A stretch of 5,775 bases of DNA from a candidate division TA06 bacterium SM23_40 (GTDB lineage Bacteria; LJUI01; SM1-40). Below the pieces are notes generated by a model. The model did no database searches. It had not been told where the DNA came from and saw nothing but the letters and a program-made list of their open reading frames with translations. A program made the translations under genes and the position numbers. Shown here in pieces: positions 1 to 5,540 of the stretch. The stretch is taken from NCBI GenBank assembly GCA_001303705.1, contig LJUI01000156.1, positions 1 to 5,775 of the forward strand, in the 5' to 3' direction. Each line of letters starts with the position of its first letter. Position 1 is the first letter of the stretch.

Positions 1-114
1 CTCATAGATCCAAAGAGCGCGGCCGACCTCGCACTCGCCTGCTGTAAGGGGTACCGGCTGCCGGAGCCTACGCGGATCGCGCATCAGCGAAGTCGCGAGG
101 CCAAACGCCGCTGA
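1..114 (+). CDS. nfi: Endonuclease V, C-terminal end (partial)
   Basis: Frame 1 is open from the left edge to a TGA at 112-114 and gives 37 residues. These include KGYRLPEPTRIAHQ (residues 16-29 of the fragment), which matches the C-terminal signature of endonuclease V; E. coli Nfi has KGYRLPEPTRWADA at the same place near its end. The residues before it (LIDPKSAADLALACC) fit the helix that follows the GH motif in this family. Endonuclease V cuts DNA, and in some organisms RNA, near deaminated bases such as inosine, as a cytoplasmic repair enzyme that uses a divalent metal. The catalytic acidic residues lie upstream of the window, so activity cannot be judged. The tail after the signature is short and basic (RSREAKRR). 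The family call rests on one strong motif and its correct position just before the stop. Confidence 0.85.
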   Translation, partial: LIDPKSAADLALACCKGYRLPEPTRIAHQRSREAKRR

Positions 115-204
115 GGGCTGTCGGCCATCAGGCGATCAACCGTTATGATGGCAGCACGTCAAGTCTCGGTCAGTTCTGGAGTTCTATCCACTCACGCTTC
201 CCTA

Positions 205-233
205 TTGCGTTCGAAGCTGTCAGGTAGCACAAT
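205..233 (+). promoter_or_regulatory. Weak sigma-70-like promoter candidate
   Basis: TTGCGT at 205-210 matches three of six consensus -35 bases. It is followed by a 17-bp spacer and CACAAT at 228-233, which matches four of six -10 bases. A start near 240 would give a leader of about 60 nt before the GTG at 303. Matches this weak arise often by chance, so this is a candidate only. Confidence 0.22.
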
Positions 234-284
234 GCGAATGTCCGCTGGCAACTCAGAGACATTCAGTCGCAGATGGGAGCCGAA

Positions 285-296
285 AAGGAGGAGGTG
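285..296 (+). promoter_or_regulatory. Strong Shine-Dalgarno fixing the GTG start at 303
   Basis: AAGGAGGAGGTGA-type sequence covers 285-297 and includes GGAGGTGA at 289-296, a near-full complement of the 16S rRNA 3' end. Six bases separate it from GTG at 303-305. An in-frame ATG at 273 lies upstream of this site and would place the site inside the coding region. GTG 303 is therefore the better start. Confidence 0.75.
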
Positions 297-302
297 AAGA
301 GC

Positions 303-494
303 GTGACTGAGCCATTCCCGAAGTGTCTCAAATGCGAGCGAGGCGTTCTCGTGCCCCTCTCCGACTACGGGAGAGAAGGTGCATCCATACGCTACAAGGC
401 ATGGGTGTGCACGAACCCCGACTGTGGCTTCAATCTTCGCATCGATAACGGAGAAGTGTCGATCGGGCGGACGATAGGGTTCTCCACGAAGTAG
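303..494 (+). CDS. Small zinc-ribbon protein, function unknown
   Basis: This encodes 63 residues from GTG 303; the in-frame ATG at 273 would add ten residues but sits upstream of the ribosome site. The protein has two cysteine pairs: C8-x2-C11 near the start and C36-x4-C41 followed by G42. This four-cysteine pattern is typical of a zinc ribbon. The 24-residue insert between the pairs (VLVPLSDYGREGASIRYKAW) looks like a beta hairpin. The rest (FNLRIDNGEVSIGRTIGF) is also beta-like, so the protein is probably a single zinc-ribbon domain with no enzymatic part. It has no signal peptide or membrane segment and should be cytoplasmic. Zinc ribbons of this size can bind nucleic acid or proteins, but nothing here identifies a partner. 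I do not recognise a named family. It stands apart from the HAD gene (226-bp gap), so it is probably transcribed alone. Confidence 0.75.
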   Translation: MTEPFPKCLKCERGVLVPLSDYGREGASIRYKAWVCTNPDCGFNLRIDNGEVSIGRTIGFSTK

Positions 495-653
495 CAATCG
501 AGTCACACGGTATCCCGGCACAGCTGTGTTCGTCCGGACAACGCTTGGGGACGGCATGCCATCACCGATGGGATATTCGTCGCTCGGCCCGTGACACCCC
601 CGCCTGATCGCGGACCGCCTATTTGGTGCAAGCCGCCGTCGGGAACAGTACGT

Positions 654-675
654 GGCGCCCCCCCGTGAGGGCGCC
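654..675 (+). other. GC-only hairpin between the zinc-ribbon and HAD genes
   Basis: GGCGCCC (654-660) is perfectly complementary to GGGCGCC (669-675), giving seven G:C pairs around the 8-base loop CCCCGTGA. The following bases (GCTTCTGCTTC) are pyrimidine-rich but contain no U-tract. It could be a weak terminator for the upstream gene or a leader structure of the HAD transcript, whose start codon is 45 bases downstream. The rest of the 495-720 gap shows only short palindromes (CACAGCTGTG at 519-528, GTCCGGAC at 532-539, GGCATGCC at 553-560) and no gene. Confidence 0.35.
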
Positions 676-720
676 GCTTCTGCTTCAGCGATGCGCAGAG
701 GATGAGAAGGGACAGCACGA

Positions 721-1437
721 ATGATCAAGGCAGTCGTCTTCGATCTCGACAATACGCTTGTCGACTTCGTCAAGATGAAAGAAGGTGCGATCGACGCCGC
801 CGTCGATGCCATGATCGACGCAGGGCTAACGCTCCCACGCGACGACGCCAAGCGCAAGATCTTCGCGATCTATGAGAAAAAGGGAATCGAATTCCAGCAA
901 GTTTTCGATCTCTTTCTCCAACAAGAGCTGGGCGAGATAGACTACAAGATCCATGCCGCCGGCATCGTCGCATATCGCAAGGCGCGCGAGGCGGCACTCG
1001 TTCTCTATCCGCACGTCAACCTCGCGCTAATGGAACTGGCCAAGCGCGGCCTCAAATTGGCGGTGGTCTCTGATGCGCCGCGCCTCCAGGCCTGGCTCCG
1101 GCTCTGCTACCTTCAGCTCCAGCACATCTTCGATGTCGTCGTCACGTATGACGATGCCGGCGCGCGCAAGCCAGATCCAGCTCCGTTCCAGAGGGTACTC
1201 AATCAACTGATGGTAGAGCCGCACGAGGCACTCATGGTGGGCGACTGGCCGGAGCGCGACATCACCGGAGCCGCGACGATCGGAATGCCCACGGTCTTCG
1301 CCCGGTACGGAGATACGTTTGGAACGGTGCATTCCGGAGCTGACTTCGAGATCGATGATCTTCTCGAACTCATCGATATCGTAGAAGGCAGGAGGAAGCC
1401 GGATCGGAAGCGAGGAGAGAAGCCACAGAAAGCATAG
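721..1437 (+). CDS. HAD-superfamily hydrolase (phosphatase, subfamily I)
   Basis: This 238-residue protein carries the four HAD motifs. Motif I is FDLDNT, with the nucleophile D8 and acid/base D10. Motif II is VVSDA, with S117. Motif III is ARKPDP, with K150. Motif IV is VGDWPERD, with D175 and D180. Residues about 15-100 between motifs I and II form the helical cap, as in phosphoglycolate-phosphatase-like enzymes. All catalytic residues are present, so it should be an active Mg-dependent cytoplasmic phosphatase. The substrate cannot be read from sequence; small sugar phosphates, phosphoglycolate or nucleotides are possible. ATG 721 is preceded by AGAAGGGA (705-712) at 8 bases. The last 16 residues (from about R224) are a charged, mostly basic tail beyond the HAD fold. 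Two TAG codons stand in tandem (1435-1440). It lies 45 bp before acpS and is probably co-transcribed with it. Confidence 0.9.
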   Translation: MIKAVVFDLDNTLVDFVKMKEGAIDAAVDAMIDAGLTLPRDDAKRKIFAIYEKKGIEFQQVFDLFLQQELGEIDYKIHAAGIVAYRKAREAALVLYPHVNLALMELAKRGLKLAVVSDAPRLQAWLRLCYLQLQHIFDVVVTYDDAGARKPDPAPFQRVLNQLMVEPHEALMVGDWPERDITGAATIGMPTVFARYGDTFGTVHSGADFEIDDLLELIDIVEGRRKPDRKRGEKPQKA

Positions 1438-1454
1438 TAGCGAACAGGTAGATA

Positions 1455-1475
1455 TCGGGCAGGAAGCCCGAGGAG
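1455..1475 (+). promoter_or_regulatory. Small hairpin abutting the acpS ribosome-binding site
   Basis: TCGGGC (1455-1460) pairs with GCCCGA (1466-1471) around the loop AGGAA. The 3' arm ends on the first A of the Shine-Dalgarno AGGAG (1471-1475), seven bases before the GTG at 1483. When folded, the hairpin would sit directly beside the ribosome site, and its loop carries a second AGGA. It might tune acpS translation. The 6-bp stem is short and could be chance in GC-rich DNA. Confidence 0.3.
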
Positions 1476-1482
1476 CGAGTCC

Positions 1483-1974
1483 GTGGTGGCTAAGAAGAGA
1501 TCCACTCAGCGGCTGGCAGGAAGAGATGTGGCGAATACGCCGCGCGATAAGGCCCGACACGACGCTGCCGTGGGGAATGAACGTTCACCTCTCGCACAGG
1601 CGAACGACAACCCTCCAGGTGTCGGGATCGATCTCGTCTCAGTGCGCCGCCTGGAGCAGGTCATCGCTCGCTGGGGCTCCCGGTTCCTCGATCGCATCTT
1701 CACGCCAGGTGAGATCGCGTTCTGCGAATCTCGCCACAGCAAGATCCAGTCCTACGCGGCACGGCTGGCGGCGAAAGAGGCTCTCTCGAAGGCGCTCGGC
1801 ATGGGACTCGGGCCGGGAATGCGGTGGCGGGATATCGAGACGGTCGCCCGCGCTTCGGGCCGTCCAGTTCTGGTTTGCCGCGGGACGGCCGGCTCTCTCG
1901 TCGCCGGACGGACCGTTCTGTTGAGCCTCTCTCACACCGATGATCACGCGGCGGCAGTCGTCCTCATATTCTAG
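1483..1974 (+). CDS. acpS: Holo-[acyl-carrier-protein] synthase with N-terminal extension
   Basis: AcpS moves 4'-phosphopantetheine from coenzyme A to a serine of acyl carrier protein, activating it for fatty-acid synthesis in the cytoplasm. The core starts at G48: GIDLVSVRRLE holds metal-binding D50, FLDRIFTPGE (68-77) is the family's FTxxE stretch, RLAAKEALSKALG (94-106) holds metal-binding E99, and LSLSHTDDHAAA (147-158) is the conserved SHT segment. The core of about 116 residues matches usual AcpS size (roughly 120-130). The 47 residues before it are extra: basic and polar, low in hydrophobics and probably disordered. GTG 1483 is chosen because AGGAG (1471-1475) lies seven bases upstream. 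Later in-frame GTGs (1528, 1570) have no comparable site, and no start codon lies right at the core. The usual RFAAKEA motif has L95 in place of F. nnr follows after 108 bp, a common neighbour. Confidence 0.9.
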   Translation: MVAKKRSTQRLAGRDVANTPRDKARHDAAVGNERSPLAQANDNPPGVGIDLVSVRRLEQVIARWGSRFLDRIFTPGEIAFCESRHSKIQSYAARLAAKEALSKALGMGLGPGMRWRDIETVARASGRPVLVCRGTAGSLVAGRTVLLSLSHTDDHAAAVVLIF

Positions 1975-1996
1975 TGAACATATTTCGCCGGGAACC

Positions 1997-2024
1997 GATC
2001 CGATGGCGGGCACCATACCGGATC
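1997..2024 (+). other. Possible bulged hairpin in the acpS-nnr gap
   Basis: GATCCGATGG (1997-2006) pairs with CCAT (2013-2016) and CGGATC (2019-2024), with a 2-base bulge (AC) in the 3' arm and a 6-base loop (CGGGCA). No U-tract follows, so it does not look like an intrinsic terminator. It might mark RNA processing or attenuation between acpS and nnr. The arm also contains the palindrome CGGATCCG, which allows other folds. I saw no convincing promoter in this 108-bp gap. Confidence 0.25.
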
Positions 2025-2082
2025 CGTCCGGGTCGGCGCGTTGCATGGGCGCTATCCCCGGCGGCAAATCGAGGAGTGCACA

Positions 2083-3723
2083 ATGGGTCTCCCTGTTGTT
2101 ACCCCCGATGAGATGAAAGCTATCGACCGCATTGCCATCGAGGATGTGGGAATTCCCGGCCATGTCCTCATGGAAAATGCGGGACGCGGCGCATTCAGCG
2201 TCATAGAGGAACTTACCGGATCTGTAGTCGGCAAGCGCGCGCTTGTCTTCAGCGGGCGGGGGAACAACGGTGGTGATGGATTCGTCGTAGCACGGTATCT
2301 CCACACCCGAGCCGCCGACGTCACTGTCTATCTCCTCGCAAAAAAGCCCGACGTCAGCGGCGATGCGCGCACCTATATGGAGGTCGCCGAGAAGCTCGCG
2401 ATCGAAGTTGTCGAGGTGACTCATGAGAAGCAGATAGTAGATATCGAGAAGGATCTCGAGGACGCCGACATCATAGTCGATGCCCTGTTCGGGACGGGTT
2501 TCAAGGGAGAGGTGAACGGTATCGCCCGGGCGGTGATCGAGCTGCTCAATGAGTCCGCGGCATTCATCATCTCTATCGACATCCCCTCCGGCGTCTCGGG
2601 TGCCGATGGCAGCGCCGGCGACATCTCGGTGGAGGCCGACGCCACTGCAACGATGTGTCTTCCCAAGATTGGTCTCGTCCTGTACCCGGGGAGAGCGCAG
2701 TGTGGGCAGATCTGGCTCGTCGATATCGGCACACCTCCTTCGATCATCCATGACCGCGACATCGGCGCTCTCCTGGTAGACGATTTCGATCTCCTCAGCA
2801 TCCTCCCCTGGACCCCACCTGATGCCCATAAGGGCACCTGTGGCCGCGCGCTCGTCATCGCCGGCTCGCGCGGCATGACCGGTGCTGCCGCCCTCACGTC
2901 ACTCTCCGCGCTCCGCGCAGGCGCAGGTCTCGTCTTCCTCGGCATCCCGGCCACCCTCAACTCCATCCTCGAGGAGAAGGTGACAGAAGTGATCACGAGA
3001 CCCCTTCCCGACGCCGGCTCAGGGGCATTCGCAGCCACTGCCCTCGACGAGATAGTCCCGCTTCTCGATCAGGTCGATGCCCTCGCCCTCGGCCCGGGCC
3101 TGTCGACCCATCCGGAGACGGCTGCCCTCGTCCGCTCGCTCACTGAACACCTGACCCTGCCCGCAGTCATCGATGCCGACGGCCTCAACAATCTCGCCAG
3201 CTCGAGCGAACTCCTCAAGGGACATGAGAATCTCGTGATCACACCTCATCCCGGGGAACTGGCTCGGCTCCTGGGCACAACCATCGACGATATCCAGCGT
3301 AACCGGATCGATGCCGCGCGGTCCACAGCCCGGGACCTCGGCGTCGTCGTGCTTCTCAAGGGAGCCCCCACGGTCGTCGCCGCCCCCTCGGGTCCGGCCT
3401 GGATCAATACGACAGGCAATCCCGGTCTCGCAAGCGGAGGTACCGGCGATGTCCTGACGGGAATCATAGCCGGCCTTCTCGCCCGTGGGCTCGAGGCCGA
3501 TGAGGCAGCGGTCGCGGCTGCCTATCTCCACGGGCTGGCCGCGGATCTGGCCGCCTGTGAGGGAAGCGAAGATAGTCTCATCGCCGGCGATGTGCTTGAC
3601 CAGCTGCCCCAGACCTTCGCCCGTTTCCATCGGCTGCTGGAAGGAGAGCGCGAAGATTCGGTGGGACAGGAAGAGATCGACGCAAGGATGCGCCCTTCCT
3701 GGATCCATCCCATACTCGAATGA
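2083..3723 (+). CDS. nnr: Bifunctional NAD(P)H-hydrate epimerase / ADP-dependent dehydratase
   Basis: This 546-residue fusion repairs hydrated NADH and NADPH. The N-terminal YjeF_N half interconverts R and S hydrates, and the C-terminal ribokinase-like half dehydrates the S form using ADP. N-half motifs: MENAG (30-34), GRGNNGGDG (58-66), DALFGTG (133-139) and DIPSG (166-170). C-half motifs: AHKG (248-251), GSRGMTGAA (261-269), GPGL (337-340), DADGLN (364-369), TPHPGE (387-392), KGAPT (426-430) and NPGLASGGTGDVLTG (446-460) with D456 of the nucleotide site. Both halves look intact. ATG 2083 is preferred because GAGGAG (2071-2076) lies six bases upstream; an in-frame TTG at 2041 would add 14 residues that do not look like the family. 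After the last domain helix there is a charged tail of about 28 residues ending in PSWIHPILE. No signal peptide is present, so it is cytoplasmic. Confidence 0.96.
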   Translation: MGLPVVTPDEMKAIDRIAIEDVGIPGHVLMENAGRGAFSVIEELTGSVVGKRALVFSGRGNNGGDGFVVARYLHTRAADVTVYLLAKKPDVSGDARTYMEVAEKLAIEVVEVTHEKQIVDIEKDLEDADIIVDALFGTGFKGEVNGIARAVIELLNESAAFIISIDIPSGVSGADGSAGDISVEADATATMCLPKIGLVLYPGRAQCGQIWLVDIGTPPSIIHDRDIGALLVDDFDLLSILPWTPPDAHKGTCGRALVIAGSRGMTGAAALTSLSALRAGAGLVFLGIPATLNSILEEKVTEVITRPLPDAGSGAFAATALDEIVPLLDQVDALALGPGLSTHPETAALVRSLTEHLTLPAVIDADGLNNLASSSELLKGHENLVITPHPGELARLLGTTIDDIQRNRIDAARSTARDLGVVVLLKGAPTVVAAPSGPAWINTTGNPGLASGGTGDVLTGIIAGLLARGLEADEAAVAAAYLHGLAADLAACEGSEDSLIAGDVLDQLPQTFARFHRLLEGEREDSVGQEEIDARMRPSWIHPILE

Positions 3724-3737
3724 GCGTGTTGCCCGGA

Positions 3738-3768
3738 TGGTAGCCGGTATATGGAAGCCGGCATGCCA
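3738..3768 (+). terminator. Terminator-like hairpin just after nnr
   Basis: The 5' arm TGGTAGCCGG (3738-3747) pairs with CCGGCATGCCA (3758-3768). This gives ten pairs, one of them a G:U wobble, with a single bulged A at 3763 and the 10-base loop TATATGGAAG. It begins 14 bases after the nnr stop. The downstream stretch ACGTTCTATTCTCCTCT (3777-3793) is pyrimidine-rich but has no proper U-run. Position and stem favour a transcript end or an mRNA-stabilising 3' structure; termination strength is uncertain. Confidence 0.42.
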
Positions 3769-3822
3769 CAGATAAACGTTCTATTCTCCTCTACACCGGC
3801 AATGGTCGAGATCAGAGAATAG

Positions 3823-3851
3823 ATGACGGGCTGTACCTACCTGTATATCAT
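3823..3851 (+). promoter_or_regulatory. Candidate sigma-70-type promoter of the propeller-folC unit
   Basis: ATGACG (3823-3828) matches four of six -35 bases, a 17-bp spacer follows, and TATCAT (3846-3851) matches five of six -10 bases. Transcription would begin near 3858, about 20 bases before ATG 3879 and just ahead of the AAAGGA site. The in-frame GTG at 3852 would then touch the -10 element, so this promoter and the ATG 3879 start support each other. It also lies after the nnr hairpin, as expected for a new transcription unit. Confidence 0.4.
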
Positions 3852-3867
3852 GTGGGACTGGAACCGG

Positions 3868-3873
3868 AAAGGA
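3868..3873 (+). promoter_or_regulatory. Ribosome-binding site favouring ATG 3879
   Basis: AAAGGA at 3868-3873 ends five bases before ATG 3879-3881. The alternative in-frame GTG at 3852 has no purine-rich site upstream and would put nine extra residues, including three acidic ones, before the signal peptide. Confidence 0.6.
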
Positions 3874-3878
3874 TAGAG

Positions 3879-5540
3879 ATGAGATACTTCCACGTGGAGG
3901 GCACGTTTCGACTGCATATCACAGGAATAGTACTCCTGGCGGTACTGCTGTCATCCGCTCTGCCTCTCCGCGCGGCCGCCGCACGTGTGGAAGAAGACTG
4001 GACCGTGTACGGCGACCTCCGCTATGTCCACTCTATTGCCATCGCCCCCGACTACGTCTACTTCGGCACCGGGGGAGGGCTCGCCCGGTTCAACAGGCTG
4101 AAGGAGCAGTGGGAGACGCCGGCCTCCACGCCCCAAGGCCTGCCGGACCTTCATATAGTCCTCATCGGGATCGATCCTCTGGCCCGCACGGTCTGGACAT
4201 GCACACCTTCGGGCATCTATCTGTACGATCCCGCCTTCGAATCGTTCTCATCCGTGGAGACCCCGTTCTCGACCGGCAATGCCCACTCAATCGGCTTCGA
4301 GGAGGAGAGCGTCTGGATCATCATCGACCGCACCGCGCGGCGGTATGGGCGGGAGGACCGCACATGGACGAGAGGTGGGGCGCCGCCCTCGGATCTCATC
4401 TGGTTCGGAGCCGCCGGCTCAGTCTCACTCGACGATCCGGCATACAGTTTCGTCTCGCCCCTCCACTTTCGCGACTATGATCTCAATACATTCCCTCTCT
4501 CTGCCGCGGCGAGGGACGGGGACGAGCTCTGGGTGGGCTCGCTGGGATACGGAGTGAGCAGATACAGTGTTCTCATGCTGGACCGCGAGCACTGGCTTCT
4601 CGGGCCCGCGGGGATCGATATCACTGCGCTGGCCAGGGACGGCGGCACCATCTGGATGGCCGGATCCGGCTCCATCGGCCTTACAGTTACCAGTTGGGAG
4701 ACAGAGAGAGGAGCATGGGAGGATCTGCCGCAGCCGATGCCTGGTGAGGGATCCGATCTCCGCGCCACCTCCCTCCTCGCGGAGCGGCGGTACCTCTGGC
4801 TCGGCACCGACCAGGGGCTCTTCGCCTACGATATGGACAAGGGAAGGTGGAAGCGGCGTCTGTTGCCCGGCAGGGGACGGGATGCCGCAGTATACGGACT
4901 CTCCGTGCGGGGCGACACTCTCTGGGCGGCGACCGAGGCAGGACCGGCCTGGATGTCCATCAAGAACTGGGGATCGGCACTCCTCCCCATCGCCGATTCG
5001 ACCGGCGCCCAGGTTTCCGATCAGGCCACGTTCGACGTTGCCGTTGAGGGCGGATATCTCTGGTTCGCCTCTGATCGCGGCATCTACTTATATGACCTCG
5101 AGGAAGGGAAGTGGCGGCTCCTCGACAATCCGCCGGGGCTCCTCAGCCACGATGCGATCCGGATCATGCCCGACCCCGAGACAGGCGAGATCCTGTTTGC
5201 AACGCGCCACGGCGTCGCCGTGTACGACAGGGACGAAAGCACGTGGGTGGAGGCACTTGCCCCCGGCGGGCTCACAGGCCAGATCCTCGCTGCGGCGGCC
5301 GACCGCACGAGTATCTGGTGCGGCACCCGACACGAGCTACTCCGCTTCGACAGGGGAACCACCTCGTGGGAGACGTTCCCCACCGACGAGTGGTTGCCGC
5401 GGGGCACCATCCAGGCCATCTCCTCGGACGGAGATTACCTCTGGTGCGGTACACCCGCGGGTCTGGCCCGGTTCGACTTCGAGCGCCCTATCAGTAGGGA
5501 CTGGCGGGGTCACGACTCGACAGAGAGCGATAGGCAATGA
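3879..5540 (+). CDS. Secreted multi-blade beta-propeller protein (two-component-regulator-propeller type)
   Basis: This is 553 residues from ATG 3879. Residues 1-35 form a signal peptide: R2 and R11 in the n-region, hydrophobic core GIVLLAVLLSSALPL (16-30), and a probable cut after the alanines at 32-35. There is no lipobox cysteine, so the protein should be periplasmic or secreted. The rest is made of degenerate repeats of about 40 residues with the pattern hxxLWxGTxxGLxxYDxxxxxWxxh. Clear copies centre on YVYFGTGGGLARF (59-71), YLWLGTDQGLFAYD (305-318), YLWFASDRGIYLYD (393-406) and YLWCGTPAGLARFD (520-533). I count about 12 blades, the fourth (about 170-204) very degenerate. This resembles the sensor propellers of hybrid two-component systems (PF07494-like), but there is no Y_Y_Y domain, transmembrane helix, kinase or other effector. 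The ligand is unknown. Its TGA overlaps the folC start. Confidence 0.85.
   Translation: MRYFHVEGTFRLHITGIVLLAVLLSSALPLRAAAARVEEDWTVYGDLRYVHSIAIAPDYVYFGTGGGLARFNRLKEQWETPASTPQGLPDLHIVLIGIDPLARTVWTCTPSGIYLYDPAFESFSSVETPFSTGNAHSIGFEEESVWIIIDRTARRYGREDRTWTRGGAPPSDLIWFGAAGSVSLDDPAYSFVSPLHFRDYDLNTFPLSAAARDGDELWVGSLGYGVSRYSVLMLDREHWLLGPAGIDITALARDGGTIWMAGSGSIGLTVTSWETERGAWEDLPQPMPGEGSDLRATSLLAERRYLWLGTDQGLFAYDMDKGRWKRRLLPGRGRDAAVYGLSVRGDTLWAATEAGPAWMSIKNWGSALLPIADSTGAQVSDQATFDVAVEGGYLWFASDRGIYLYDLEEGKWRLLDNPPGLLSHDAIRIMPDPETGEILFATRHGVAVYDRDESTWVEALAPGGLTGQILAAAADRTSIWCGTRHELLRFDRGTTSWETFPTDEWLPRGTIQAISSDGDYLWCGTPAGLARFDFERPISRDWRGHDSTESDRQ

Larger units (their letters stand above)
115..302. other. 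Intergenic region between nfi and the zinc-ribbon gene
   Basis: This 188-bp gap has no supported gene. It probably holds the promoter of the zinc-ribbon gene. Two weak candidates are visible: an isolated TATGAT at 144-149 with no convincing -35, and TTGCGT (205-210) with a 17-bp spacer and CACAAT (228-233). It ends with the strong Shine-Dalgarno of the next gene. I see no clear intrinsic terminator after nfi. Confidence 0.5.

Noticed and set aside
519-539. Two adjacent palindromes, CACAGCTGTG and GTCCGGAC
   Set aside because: Suggestive of operator sites, but each is short, they differ in sequence, and no third copy or promoter elements were seen beside them.
192-857. Minus-strand open frame of 221 codons
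   Set aside because: It runs antisense through the zinc-ribbon gene, the gap and the start of the HAD gene, with no recognisable domain or ribosome site. The plus-strand genes have motifs and Shine-Dalgarno sites.
2041-2082. Upstream TTG start for nnr, adding 14 residues
   Set aside because: The added residues (MHGRYPRRQIEECT) do not resemble the family's N-terminus, and the good ribosome site GAGGAG at 2071-2076 serves ATG 2083.
1639-2829. Long minus-strand open frame of 396 codons
   Set aside because: It lies antisense to acpS and nnr, both of which have clear family motifs. GC-rich coding DNA often leaves the opposite strand open. Its translation is acidic and shows no recognisable domain.
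3019-3708. Minus-strand open frame of 229 codons
   Set aside because: Antisense to the dehydratase half of nnr; no motif, no ribosome site, and explained by codon composition of the sense gene.
3763-3822. 19-codon open frame from ATG 3763 between nnr and the propeller
   Set aside because: Its start lies inside the hairpin's 3' arm, there is no Shine-Dalgarno, and the peptide has no features. Too short to support as a gene.
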